Shown here one piece after another: positions 54,781 through 63,876 of a stretch of 64,000 nucleotides of DNA. The notes below the pieces were generated by a model. The model did not search any database and was not told the DNA's origin. It worked only from the letters and a program-made list of their open reading frames with translations. Source of the stretch: Gemmatimonadetes bacterium bin94. GTDB taxonomy: Bacteria; Gemmatimonadota; Gemmatimonadetes; Longimicrobiales; Gaopeijiaceae. The position numbers were made by a program, and so were the translations under genes. The stretch lies in the NCBI GenBank assembly GCA_002238865.1, contig MPNE01000002.1, positions 177,137 to 241,136 on the forward strand. Reading direction: 5' to 3'. Position 1 is the stretch's first letter. The number at the start of each line of letters is the position of its first letter.

Positions 54781-55659
54781 TTGAACATTCACCTGATCGA
54801 CGGCACCTACGAGCTGTTCCGGCACCACTTCGGCGCGCCGTCGGCAGCGGACGCGTCCGGGCGGGAAGTCGGGGGCATGCGCGGTGTCCTGGCTTCGCTG
54901 CTCGGAATGCTCGAACGCGGCGTGACGCACATGGCGGTGGCCACGGACCACGTCATCGAGTCGTTCCGCAACGACCTCTGGCCGGGCTACAAGACCGGGG
55001 ACGGGATCGACCCGTCGCTCCTGGCCCAGTTCCACCCGCTCGAGGACGCGCTGAGGGCAATGGGCGTGACGGTCTGGCCGATGGAGGAACTGGAAGCCGA
55101 CGACGGCCTGGCATCGGGTGCCGCGCAGGCGAGTCGGGACGGGCGGGTGGAACGCGTGTACATATGCACCCCGGACAAGGATCTGTCGCAATGCGTCGTG
55201 GGCGACCGCGTGGTGCAGTGGGACCGCCGCAGGGACGAAGTGCGGGACGAGCACGGGGTGAAGGCGAAGTTCGGGGTCCTCCCCGCGAGCATCCCCGACT
55301 ACCTGGCCCTGGTGGGCGATAGCGCGGACGGCTTCCCGGGCATCCCGGGGTGGGGAGCGAAGTCGACCGCGACGGTGCTGGCCCGGTACGGCCACCTGGA
55401 GCACATCCCGGGACTCCCGGACCGCTGGGACGTCCAGGTCCGCGGCGCGAAGAGGCTCGCCGCGTCGCTCGCCGCGAACCGTGCCGCCGCCTTTCTGTTC
55501 CGCGACCTTGCAACGCTTCGCGACGGCGCCGCGCTCTTCGAGGACGTCGACGAACTGGAGTGGCGGGGACCGGCCCGCGCGTTCAGGCGCCTTGCCGAGG
55601 ATCTCGGGACCGCGGGGTTGTGGACCCGGGCCGCGCGGCTGGCGCAATCGAGGGGCTGA
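54781..55659 (+). CDS. Stand-alone 5'-3' exonuclease (FEN/PolA N-domain family)
   Basis: A 292-residue protein corresponding to the 5'-nuclease domain of DNA polymerase I without the polymerase. The acidic metal ligands are in IHLIDGTYELFRHHF, ATDHVIESFRNDLWPGYKTGD, EADDGLASGA and CTPDKDLSQCV. The helix-hairpin-helix is DSADGFPGIPGWGAKSTATVLARYG. It removes flaps or RNA primers in replication and repair. The start is a TTG at 54781, the only one that begins at the domain edge; no good ribosome site is seen, so a leaderless or weak start is possible. The alternative open extension to 54640 is not domain sequence. Confidence 0.88.
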   Translation: MNIHLIDGTYELFRHHFGAPSAADASGREVGGMRGVLASLLGMLERGVTHMAVATDHVIESFRNDLWPGYKTGDGIDPSLLAQFHPLEDALRAMGVTVWPMEELEADDGLASGAAQASRDGRVERVYICTPDKDLSQCVVGDRVVQWDRRRDEVRDEHGVKAKFGVLPASIPDYLALVGDSADGFPGIPGWGAKSTATVLARYGHLEHIPGLPDRWDVQVRGAKRLAASLAANRAAAFLFRDLATLRDGAALFEDVDELEWRGPARAFRRLAEDLGTAGLWTRAARLAQSRG

Positions 55660-55661
55660 CG

Positions 55662-57116
55662 CTACCGCTCCACTACCCTCAGGATCCACCCCGCAATCAG
55701 CTCCATCACGTCGACCGACCACGTCTCGTCGATCGCGCCGTATTCGCTCGGGGCGCCCGTTTCCGAGTGCTGAAAGAGGTGGTTCAGGCCGGGTAGCGCG
55801 TGGACTTCGTAGCGGTCGTTGCCGCCGCGCTGCAGGGCCGCCTCGATCTCGCGCAGGTTTTCCTCGTACGGGACCTGCAGGTCGTTTTCGCCGTTGATGG
55901 CCAGAACGGGCACGGTGACCTGTTCGATCACCTCGGCCGGATCGTGGGTCAGGAAGTACCGGAACCAGGGCGTGTTGAGCTGTTGCGCCTGTGCCGCCAC
56001 GACCGCTTCCATCGAGGCATCGTCGGTGACTCCGGACCGAGCTCGCTCCTCAGGGGTCGCCGCCTCGAGCGCGTTCCGAACGAGCTCGCCGATCGCTTCG
56101 CCCGCGCGCTCGGGATCCGGTTCGCTCTTCAGCGCTTCGAACATGGCGCGCTGCAGTGCCTGGTTGTCGGCGATCGCCTCCTCGGATGCGCCGCCCGCCC
56201 GCGCGACAAGCGCGCCCTGTGCGTAGAGAATCCGCTCGCCCGTCACGCCCGTGCCGGCCATGAGGACGATATAGGCGACATCTTCCGACTCGACCGCCAC
56301 CATGGGAGCGATGATCCCGCCTTCGGAGTGCCCCGCGAGTCCGATCGCCCCCGCGTCCACGTCGTGACGGGTCTTCAGGTAGGCCACACCGGCCAGCGCG
56401 TCGGACGCGAAGTCGCGCGACGTGGCCGCGGCGAAGTCCCCGGCCGATCCTCCCACGCCACGGTCGTCGTAGCGCAGCACGGCAATCCCGCTCCGGGTGA
56501 GGTGGTCCGAAAGCACCAGGAAGGGCCGGTGTCCCATCAGCGACTCGTCCCGGTCCTGGGGACCCGATCCCGAGATCAGGATCACCGCCGGGAAGGGGCC
56601 TCCTTCCGCGGGCCGGGTGAAGGTGCCCGCCAGGGTGTGGCCGCCGACCGGGTTCGGGTAGGCGACCTCTTCCGACATGTAGGGGAAGGGCTCGACCGGA
56701 TCCTGTGGCCGCCGGCCTTCGGCCTCTTCCTCGGTGACCCTGTCCAGGACGAGGGGCAGCGAGGTCCCCATCTGGACGAACGATCCGTCGATCCTGGCGC
56801 CGTCTTCGGCCAGCGTGCCCTCGAAGGAAGCGCCCGCGGCCGGCATGGACACCGAAATGGTCGTGCCGCTGACACTGACCGACTCGACCGGCACCGAAGC
56901 GTTGCCCTGGTCGAGCGATACGAATACGGCGCTGAGCACGCCGTCGCTTTCGGTAACGTCGAGGCGCATGCGAAGCTGCAATGCCCCGACATCGAGCGAG
57001 CCCATCCAGTGCCCGACAAATTCGGCGGTCCGGTCGCCGGTCTCCTGGCCGGCCAACTCCGCCGGCGCTCCCAGGGGGGCGAGAGACAGGGTCGCGCAGA
57101 TCAGCACCTTCTTCAT
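55662..57116 (-). CDS. Exported alpha/beta hydrolase with N-terminal lipocalin-like domain
   Basis: A 484-residue secreted hydrolase; the ATG at 57116 follows GGAAAGAACGAAGA, and the signal ends near AELAGQ. Residues about 35-130 are beta-rich (FVGHWMGSLDVGALQLRMRLDV, a pattern found before such hydrolases). The catalytic domain has VILISGSGPQDRDESLMGHR, VLRYDDRGVGGSAGD, the nucleophile elbow LAGHSEGGIIAPM, Asp in AINGENDLQVPYEEN and His in LPGLNHLFQHS. It ends 2 bases after the exonuclease gene on the other strand. Substrate is likely an ester or peptide; it cannot be narrowed. Confidence 0.88.
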   Translation of the reverse strand: MKKVLICATLSLAPLGAPAELAGQETGDRTAEFVGHWMGSLDVGALQLRMRLDVTESDGVLSAVFVSLDQGNASVPVESVSVSGTTISVSMPAAGASFEGTLAEDGARIDGSFVQMGTSLPLVLDRVTEEEAEGRRPQDPVEPFPYMSEEVAYPNPVGGHTLAGTFTRPAEGGPFPAVILISGSGPQDRDESLMGHRPFLVLSDHLTRSGIAVLRYDDRGVGGSAGDFAAATSRDFASDALAGVAYLKTRHDVDAGAIGLAGHSEGGIIAPMVAVESEDVAYIVLMAGTGVTGERILYAQGALVARAGGASEEAIADNQALQRAMFEALKSEPDPERAGEAIGELVRNALEAATPEERARSGVTDDASMEAVVAAQAQQLNTPWFRYFLTHDPAEVIEQVTVPVLAINGENDLQVPYEENLREIEAALQRGGNDRYEVHALPGLNHLFQHSETGAPSEYGAIDETWSVDVMELIAGWILRVVER

Positions 57117-57187
57117 TCTTCGTTCTTTCCAGCTGGAATGGAAGCCATCGTTGCCGGTTCCGAATACGCACCAGCGGCGGTGAACCA

Positions 57188-60100
57188 TCACACCCTTGCC
57201 AAACCCACCCTGCCCTTTCCGAACAACGCTTCCAGAGCATGAAGGGTCTCGCGGTCGGGCGAAACCCGGAGCGACCGTGACCGAAGCCGGGGTGCCGCGG
57301 TTCCGTTGGCCTCGCCCAAGACCAGCTCCACGGGAGCCCCTCCGGAGCGGGCGGCGAGTACTGCGCGGGCTTTGCCGAACGCATCGTCTCCGAGTTCGGC
57401 ATCCGGATCCAGTACGATCCGCACGGCCAGACACCCGCTCTGCGAAACCTGTTTCAGCGGCTCCGCCGAGTCCAGGAAGACCGGAGGGTCCTCTTCGTCA
57501 CGATCGCGGTCGCTCACCTTGCCCCGCACCAGCACCACGGCATCCGTCTCCAGAGTCGGCTTGCAGGACTGCCACGCGTCCTTGAAGGCCAGGACCGTGG
57601 CCGTGCCATGGAAGCCCTCCACGGTGATCTTCGCCCACTCCGACCCGTCGCGGCGCGAAACCTGGCGAGCCACCGAAGTGACCACGCACGCCATCTCCAG
57701 CGACTGGCCCATACGTCGCTTGAGGGCGTCGGCACCCACTTCGTCAAAAGCGCGCGCGACTTCGCGATAGCGGTCGAGCGGATGGCCGGAGATGAAGAAT
57801 CCCAACGCCGCCTTCTCGCGGGTGAGACGGTCGCGATCACCCCATTCGGGCACGGTCGGCAGCGCCGGCGGGGGACGCTCGACCCCGCCACCACCGAACA
57901 GAAAACCCTGGCCGAGTTCGGCCTCCTGCAGCCGGGCCACGGCCTCGCCGTAGGCTTCGTCGAGCCCGGCCCAAAGCTGCGCGCGATGGCCAAAGGAATC
58001 CATCGCTCCCGACGCGATCAGCGCTTCGCACGCCCGTTTGTTGAGCGCACGGGTGTCGATGCGCTCCAGGAAATCAAAGAGACTCTCGAAGGAGCCGCCG
58101 TCTTCACGTGCGTCAAGGATCGACCGAACCGCCGCCGCTCCGACGCCTCGCACCGCGCCCAGACCGAAGCGGATCGTACCCACCCCGACGACGGTGAATT
58201 TCCATCCGCTCTCGTTGACGTCGGGCGGCAGGACCGAAAGACCGTCGTCGAGGCCCGGATGGTAGCGGCCAAGTTCGCGGCATTCGCCGATGTACTTCAC
58301 CACGTCGTCGGTCTTGTCGAGGACGGACGAGAGGAGCGCGGCCATGAACTCGGCAGGGTAGTAGCGTTTCAGCCAGGCGGTCTTGTACGACAGCAGCGAG
58401 TAGGCGACCGAGTGGGACTTGTTGAATCCGTAGCGTCCGAAGGTCTCGATCTGCCTGGCCAGGTTCGTCGCGGTGCTGCGCGGAAGGTCCCGCTCGATCA
58501 CCCGCTCCTGGAAACGGCCCAACTCCGAACCGATGAGCTCGGCGTCCTTTTTTCCCATTGCCTTGCGCAGCACGTCGGCTTCGCCGAGGGAGTACCCCGC
58601 CAGGTCGTTCGCAATCAGCATCACCTGTTCCTGATACACGATGATGCCATAGGTGGCCTCGAGGATGTGCTCCAGACCCGGCGCCGGGTATGAAACGGGC
58701 TTCTTGCCGAGCTTTCGCAGGATGTACTTGTCGGTCATCCCCGAATCGAGGGGACCGGGCCGGATGAGCGCGTTGGTGGCGACGAGGTCGTCGAAGCGGT
58801 CGCAGCGCATGGCGCGCAACTTGTCCAGCGCCAGGTTCGACTCGAATTGGAAGACCCCCGACGTGCCGCCCCCCGCGAGCATGCGGTAGACCTCGGGATC
58901 GTCGAGGGGCACGTCGTCCATCCCGTCGGATTGGTAGACATCGCCCGTGTCCGGGTGGCGAAGCTCTCCTATGCGCCCCTTGACGGACTGGACGGCGTCG
59001 TGGATCACCGTCAGCGTCTTGAGGCCCAGGAAGTCCATCTTGAGCATCCCTGCGTCCTCGAGACAGTTCATGTCGTACTGCGTGACGATGTCCGGCCCGT
59101 CTTCTCCGCTCCCCGCTCTCCCCCCGCCGTTCCTGCTCCCCTTGCTCTGGGTGCAGATGGGCACGTAGTCGTGCAGCGGCCCCGGCGCGATCACCACTCC
59201 CGCCGCGTGCACCGACGCGTGGCGCGCCAGCCCCTCCAGGGTCACGGAGTAGTCGAACAGTTGCCTGTGGCGCTCATCGGACTCGTAGAGCGCCTTCACG
59301 TCCCGGATCCGCTCCACGGCCTCGGCGACGGTGTAGCTCTGGCCCGGCTGGTTCGGGATCATCTTCGCGATGCGGTCGGTCTCGCCCACTTCGAACTTGA
59401 GCACCCGGCCCACGTCGCGGATGACCGCGCGGCTCTTCATGGTCCCGAACGTGATGATCTGGCCGACGGCGTCGCGGCCGTACTTGTGTCGGACGTACTC
59501 GATGACCTCACCGCGGCGCTCGTAGCAGAAGTCGATGTCGATGTCGGGCATCGAGATGCGCTCGGGGTTCAGAAAGCGCTCGAAGAGGAGGCCGTAGGCG
59601 ATGGGGTCCAGGTCGGTGATCCGAAGCGCGTACGACACCAGCGATCCCGCTGCCGAGCCCCTTCCCGGACCGACCGGAATCCCCCTCTGGCGAGCCCATC
59701 GGATAAAGTCCCAGGTGATGAGGAAGTAGCCGGCGTAGCCTGTCTTGAGAATGACGTCGAGCTCGTAGTCGAGGCGCTCCCGCATGGTGTCCGGGAGCGG
59801 GTCGCCGTAGCGCTCCCGGGCCCCCGCCTCGGCGAGGTGCACCAGGTAGTCGTTGTCGTCGGAGAAGGCCTCGGGAAGGGGGAAGCTCGGGAGGTGGTAT
59901 TTCTTCTCGAGAGTGAGCGAGACCTCGTCCGCGATCTTCAGCGTGTTCTCGACGACATCGGGGCGATCCGGGAAGGCCGCCGCCATCTCGTCGGGGTTCT
60001 TGAAGTAGAGACCGTCGTCGTACTTCAGCCGTCCTTCGTCGTCCTGGTTCCTGGCCGTCCCGATACAGACCAGGATGTCGTGGGCGGGATGATGGTCATG

Positions 60101-60733
60101 CTGGAGAAAGTGGGCGTCGTTGGTGGCGACGACGGGCAGATCCATGTCGTCGGCGAGCGCGAGGATCTTTCGGTTGAGCTCGGCCTGCCCGGGCGTCCCG
60201 TGAGCCTGCACCTCCATGTAGTAGCGCCCGGGGAAGGCATTCGCGTACCAGTCGGCAACGTCACGGGCGGTATCGTCGTTGCCGGCACTCAGGTGGCGTG
60301 CGAGCTCCCCCGCCATGCACGCCGAGGTCGCGATGAGCCCGCCGGAATGGCGGGCCAGGGTCTCGCGGTCAAGCCGCGGCCGATAGTAGAACCCCTCGGT
60401 GTATCCGATCGACGACAGCCTGATCAGGTTGCGGTAGCCCTCCGCGTCCCTGGCCATCAGGACCAGGTGGTAGGCTGCCTTGCCTCCCTGTCCCGAGCGG
60501 GCACGCTCCCGCCGGTCGCCGGGCGCGACGTACGCTTCCATGCCGACGATCGGCTTCAAATCGTCCTTGCGGGCCAGCTTCTGAAAGGTCCACGCCCCGT
60601 AGAGGCAGCCGTGGTCCGTAAGCGCCAGCGCCGGCATCTCGAACTCCTTCGCCTTGCGGACCAGGTCCGAAAGACGGTTTGCACCGTCGAGGAGCGAGTA
60701 TTCCGAGTGGGTGTGAAGGTGGACGAAGGACAA
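57188..60733 (-). CDS. dnaE: DNA polymerase III subunit alpha
   Basis: A 1181-residue replicative polymerase of the DnaE1 type, at the expected length. The N-terminal PHP domain starts FVHLHTHSEYSLLDGANRL. The palm has the catalytic aspartates in PDIDIDFCYERRGEVIEYV and FLGLKTLTVI further on, with VGPGRGSAAGSLVSYAL and HAAGVVIAPGPL as other strong signatures. The fingers hold YGIIVYQEQVMLIANDLAGYSLGEAD and GFNKSHSVAYSLLSYKTAWLK. A tandem helix-hairpin-helix and an OB-fold (VACVVTSV-type and AKITVEGFHGTATVLAF) end the protein. A beta-lactamase-fold gene lies 12 bases upstream of it on the same strand. Confidence 0.97.
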   Translation of the reverse strand: MSFVHLHTHSEYSLLDGANRLSDLVRKAKEFEMPALALTDHGCLYGAWTFQKLARKDDLKPIVGMEAYVAPGDRRERARSGQGGKAAYHLVLMARDAEGYRNLIRLSSIGYTEGFYYRPRLDRETLARHSGGLIATSACMAGELARHLSAGNDDTARDVADWYANAFPGRYYMEVQAHGTPGQAELNRKILALADDMDLPVVATNDAHFLQHDHHPAHDILVCIGTARNQDDEGRLKYDDGLYFKNPDEMAAAFPDRPDVVENTLKIADEVSLTLEKKYHLPSFPLPEAFSDDNDYLVHLAEAGARERYGDPLPDTMRERLDYELDVILKTGYAGYFLITWDFIRWARQRGIPVGPGRGSAAGSLVSYALRITDLDPIAYGLLFERFLNPERISMPDIDIDFCYERRGEVIEYVRHKYGRDAVGQIITFGTMKSRAVIRDVGRVLKFEVGETDRIAKMIPNQPGQSYTVAEAVERIRDVKALYESDERHRQLFDYSVTLEGLARHASVHAAGVVIAPGPLHDYVPICTQSKGSRNGGGRAGSGEDGPDIVTQYDMNCLEDAGMLKMDFLGLKTLTVIHDAVQSVKGRIGELRHPDTGDVYQSDGMDDVPLDDPEVYRMLAGGGTSGVFQFESNLALDKLRAMRCDRFDDLVATNALIRPGPLDSGMTDKYILRKLGKKPVSYPAPGLEHILEATYGIIVYQEQVMLIANDLAGYSLGEADVLRKAMGKKDAELIGSELGRFQERVIERDLPRSTATNLARQIETFGRYGFNKSHSVAYSLLSYKTAWLKRYYPAEFMAALLSSVLDKTDDVVKYIGECRELGRYHPGLDDGLSVLPPDVNESGWKFTVVGVGTIRFGLGAVRGVGAAAVRSILDAREDGGSFESLFDFLERIDTRALNKRACEALIASGAMDSFGHRAQLWAGLDEAYGEAVARLQEAELGQGFLFGGGGVERPPPALPTVPEWGDRDRLTREKAALGFFISGHPLDRYREVARAFDEVGADALKRRMGQSLEMACVVTSVARQVSRRDGSEWAKITVEGFHGTATVLAFKDAWQSCKPTLETDAVVLVRGKVSDRDRDEEDPPVFLDSAEPLKQVSQSGCLAVRIVLDPDAELGDDAFGKARAVLAARSGGAPVELVLGEANGTAAPRLRSRSLRVSPDRETLHALEALFGKGRVGLARV

Positions 60734-60745
60734 GGATTTCGGCGC

Positions 60746-62191
60746 CTACTGTCGTGTCATCACCGTGTAGCCCGACACCGCGTCCCAGCGGAGCACCGAC
60801 GCACTGTCACCGTCGCCCTCAAAGGTGAAGAGGACGTCGCCGCTGCGGAACGTCATCTCTCCCAGGTACTCCAGCGTCTCGGCTTCCTGCCGGTCTCCCG
60901 GAATGTCCCGATCGCTCACCATCACCGTGGTGGCCGTAAGAGCGCCGTCATCTGCGGCGATTCGGATGCCGATGCGACCTGCTCGGGCCGGACCGGCGTA
61001 CGTCCCCTCGAAGTAGGCGAGGTCCCCGTCGAAGGACATGCCTTCCGGGGTCGCGTCCCCGACCATGAGCTTGACGATCTCTTCGGCCAGCACGGCGGGA
61101 CCGGGAGGCCCCGTCGTGTTGACCAGGACCACGACCGCCAGATCCTCTTCGGTCAGGTAGAGGGACTGGGACAGGAAACCGTCGATGCCCCCGCCGTGCT
61201 GAAGCGCCTTGTGCCCCAGAATGTCATTCGTGGCCAGCCCGAGCGCGTAGCGGGTCCTGGTGCCGTCGTTGAGGTCGCCGGGCTCGATCATCTGCGCATA
61301 GGACTCGTCGGTCAGGACCTCGCCGCCGTGAAGCGCGCCCAGCCACGTGGCCAGATCACGGGCGCTGGAGCACAGGGAGCCCGCCGCAAAGGGGACGTTG
61401 TGAACGATGAAGCCCTTGTTCCGCAGCCCGTCCTGGCCCGCGTCGTAGCCGTTGACCTTCCCTTCCTGGATCTCGGTCTCGCTGCAGTAACGGGACCGTT
61501 CCATGCCCAGTTCCGCAAAGAGCCGTTCTTCGACGTACTCCTCGTAGGTCATCCCGGTAACCTGTTCCAGGATCACCCCCGCGAGGTAGTAGGCGGAGTT
61601 GTTATAGATCTCGTGCTCACCGGTGGAGAAGTCGAAGGGGTGGGCCGCCACAAGCGCCAGCAGGCTGTCCCTGGGGACGCGCCGAACGAAGTAGGGCCGG
61701 GCGGCTTCCATCTCCGTGTAGCCCCGTATCCCGGATGTGTGGTCCAGGAGTTCCCGCACGGTGATCCGGTTGCCCTGGGTCGGAAAGTCGGGCAGATACG
61801 TGCTCATGTCGGCGTCCAGGTCGACGAGTCCCTCCTCCTGGGCTTGCAGCAGCGCGGCGGTGGTGAATTGCTTGGTGACGGAGCCCATCTCGTAGATCGC
61901 GTCTTCGGGCGTGGGGACCGAGAGCTGGAGGTTGGCCCAGCCGTACCCGCGAAACGCCACGGGCTCGCCCTGGTAGACGACCGCGACGGACGCCCCCGCG
62001 ATGAGTCCGTCCCGGATCGGCGCCATCATGATCTCGTCGATCGCCGCTACGTGTGCCGCGTGGCCGGGGTTGCCGTAGCCGACTCCCTCAGCGCCGAATT
62101 CGCCGGTGGGGGGTGTGGCCGCGGGCGCGGTGCAGGCCGCGACGAACAGGGAGAGAAGGGCAAGCGGGGCACCCGGGGTGGGGGTACGCAT
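60746..62191 (-). CDS. Exported serine beta-lactamase-fold hydrolase (class C-like)
   Basis: A 481-residue lipoprotein (lipobox at FVAAC, about Cys20); the ATG at 62191 follows GGAGA. The penicillin-binding fold has SVTK at Ser104-Lys107, YNN at Tyr196-Asn198 and HGGG in place of KTG. Residues about 380-481 form a lipocalin-like C-domain (YFEGTYAGPARAGRIGIRI). Such enzymes hydrolyse esters, D-amino peptides or beta-lactams; the HGGG form favours an esterase or peptidase rather than antibiotic resistance. It lies just upstream of dnaE on the same strand. Confidence 0.88.
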   Translation of the reverse strand: MRTPTPGAPLALLSLFVAACTAPAATPPTGEFGAEGVGYGNPGHAAHVAAIDEIMMAPIRDGLIAGASVAVVYQGEPVAFRGYGWANLQLSVPTPEDAIYEMGSVTKQFTTAALLQAQEEGLVDLDADMSTYLPDFPTQGNRITVRELLDHTSGIRGYTEMEAARPYFVRRVPRDSLLALVAAHPFDFSTGEHEIYNNSAYYLAGVILEQVTGMTYEEYVEERLFAELGMERSRYCSETEIQEGKVNGYDAGQDGLRNKGFIVHNVPFAAGSLCSSARDLATWLGALHGGEVLTDESYAQMIEPGDLNDGTRTRYALGLATNDILGHKALQHGGGIDGFLSQSLYLTEEDLAVVVLVNTTGPPGPAVLAEEIVKLMVGDATPEGMSFDGDLAYFEGTYAGPARAGRIGIRIAADDGALTATTVMVSDRDIPGDRQEAETLEYLGEMTFRSGDVLFTFEGDGDSASVLRWDAVSGYTVMTRQ

Positions 62192-62220
62192 CGTGGAACG
62201 TCTCCTGGCGTGTGGGTCGG

Positions 62221-63240
62221 CTAACGGGATCCCGAGCAGCGGAAGGAGGTCAGGATTTCCTCCAGCTGGAGCATGTATTCGTACTTCTCCCGGCTCGGCG
62301 CGTAAAGCCAGGCGTCGAGGAAGTAGCGACGATCCTGATCCGGACAGTCGATCGCCTTCACAATCAGGGGACCGGCAGCCGGATACTCCCCGGGCGGGTT
62401 TTCCCACACGGCCTGGATGGTGTACGCCGGCTTGCCGTCCACGGTCTCGGTGCCCTCGAACACGTTCTCCAGATTCACCACCTGCGGGAAGGCGTAGTAG
62501 TCCTCCACGATCCGGGCTCGCCACTCCAGCAAACTCTCACCTGGCGGCTCCAGGGGCAACGGACTCTTCCAGGTGATCGAAAACTGACGAATCAGTTCGG
62601 ACGGGTCGGGGTTGTCGTTGCGGAAGATGTGCACGGAGTCACGCACCTCGTAGTCGTAGACTTCCGGCACCAGCAGACTGAAGCCGAATCCTTCCTCGAG
62701 CGCACGGGCCTGAGCGGTGTCGATGCCGGTGATGAACATCCTGGCCACCACCCAGTCCCTGTACTGCCGGTCGAACAGCTCGGCCAGCGTGGACGTGAAT
62801 TCGCTAACCGCCTCGACACTCACTCCCTCCTCCTCCAGTACAACCATGGTGACGAGCTGGTCACGCACCCATACGTCGCGTGCCTGCAAGACCTGTGGCG
62901 GAGTCACGGGCTCGTCGACCCTGGCCAGCCCGTCCGTCATCCACGGATCCGATTCCGTACCGATCAGCAGTTGCTGCTTGAAGAGGCGCAAGTCGAACCA
63001 CACCTCCTCCCATGGAGTCTGATAGGTGACCTTGAACGTCTTCTCGTCGCGAACCGTGAAGACGGTTCTTTCCAGGGCCGGAAGCAGAGAGGCCTCCGCC
63101 TGGGACCAAAGCTCCGGGTCGGCCGTCACGATGATGCTGTTGACGTCCCCGATGGCGACAGGAATCCGGTCGCACGCCGCCACGGGAAGAAGGGCCACGC
63201 CGGCAAGGCCGGCAAGAATCGTTTTCGGCAGGCTGCGCAT
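62221..63240 (-). CDS. DUF4837 family lipoprotein
   Basis: A 339-residue lipoprotein (lipobox PVAAC) of the DUF4837 family. Typical features are NSIIVTADPELWSQAEASLL and FTVRDEKTFKVTYQTPWEEVW in the N-half, and ENVFEGTETVDGKPAYTIQAVWENPPG near the C-terminus, followed by a Cys pair (DCPDQDRRYFLDAWLYAPS and SFRCSGS). The function of the family is unknown. It is 29 bases upstream of the beta-lactamase-like gene on the same strand and diverges from the cytochrome gene over 84 bases. Confidence 0.88.
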   Translation of the reverse strand: MRSLPKTILAGLAGVALLPVAACDRIPVAIGDVNSIIVTADPELWSQAEASLLPALERTVFTVRDEKTFKVTYQTPWEEVWFDLRLFKQQLLIGTESDPWMTDGLARVDEPVTPPQVLQARDVWVRDQLVTMVVLEEEGVSVEAVSEFTSTLAELFDRQYRDWVVARMFITGIDTAQARALEEGFGFSLLVPEVYDYEVRDSVHIFRNDNPDPSELIRQFSITWKSPLPLEPPGESLLEWRARIVEDYYAFPQVVNLENVFEGTETVDGKPAYTIQAVWENPPGEYPAAGPLIVKAIDCPDQDRRYFLDAWLYAPSREKYEYMLQLEEILTSFRCSGSR

Positions 63241-63324
63241 GTCGTCGAATCCCCTATATTGGATTTGGAGGCCGGTAGACGGGTCCCGGCATGATACACT
63301 ACCGAGGGGGAGGATGTTCGGTCC

Positions 63325-63852
63325 ATGGTACGGAACCAGGCCGGGGGCGCCAACGCGCACCGACTCTCCCTCATGATCCTGGTGGCCGGCTGTGCGTCGG
63401 GCGGGGCCGCGGAGTCGTCTTCCGGCCCTGCGACGGCCACTGATCCGTCCGTGGCGCCCGCACCGGCCGCGGCGGCGGCAGCACCGGCAACCGCCCAACA
63501 GCCGCCGGCAGCCACAGCGGAATCCGAGGCCGGTGTGGGCGGCATCTTCACCGAAGCGCAGGCGGACCGGGGGCGGACGACCTTCGACGAAGTGTGCTCC
63601 GAGTGCCACACGACCAGCGAGTTCCGGGGACGCGCCTTCCAGTCCAACTGGGGTCGGCGCACCGTATATTCCCTTTTTCGCACCGTGCGATCCACCATGC
63701 CTGACGACAATCCGGGCGGTCTGGAGGAGCAGATCTACCTGGATGTCGTCTCGTACATCCTGAGCATGAACGGACACGGCCCCGGTACGTCGGAGTTGTC
63801 GCCGGACTCTCCCATGCGGGAAGTTCGGATCGCACCCGAGAGCCCGGGCTGA
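63325..63852 (+). CDS. Cytochrome c lipoprotein
   Basis: A 175-residue protein with a lipobox (ILVAGC, about Cys23), then a long Ala/Pro linker (residues about 30-70) and a single c-type heme domain. Heme ligation is CSECHTTSEF (about 93-97), with the distal Met in STMPDDNPGGLEEQIYLDVVSYIL. The protein ends with a short Pro-rich tail. It should pass electrons from a periplasmic dehydrogenase. It is followed after 24 bases by a gene with a Tat signal, so the two may form an exported redox pair. Confidence 0.88.
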   Translation: MVRNQAGGANAHRLSLMILVAGCASGGAAESSSGPATATDPSVAPAPAAAAAAPATAQQPPAATAESEAGVGGIFTEAQADRGRTTFDEVCSECHTTSEFRGRAFQSNWGRRTVYSLFRTVRSTMPDDNPGGLEEQIYLDVVSYILSMNGHGPGTSELSPDSPMREVRIAPESPG

Positions 63853-63876
63853 CGAACGGATGGGAAGAGGGGCGGT

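Noticed and set aside
60746..62191. An antibiotic-resistance beta-lactamase.
   Set aside because: The SxxK fold is shared with esterases and peptidases, the KTG box is HGGG and a lipocalin-like C-domain is present; resistance cannot be claimed.
58847..62224. A 1125-codon open frame opposite dnaE and the beta-lactamase-like gene.
   Set aside because: It spans two real genes and their junction on the other strand and shows only antisense composition.
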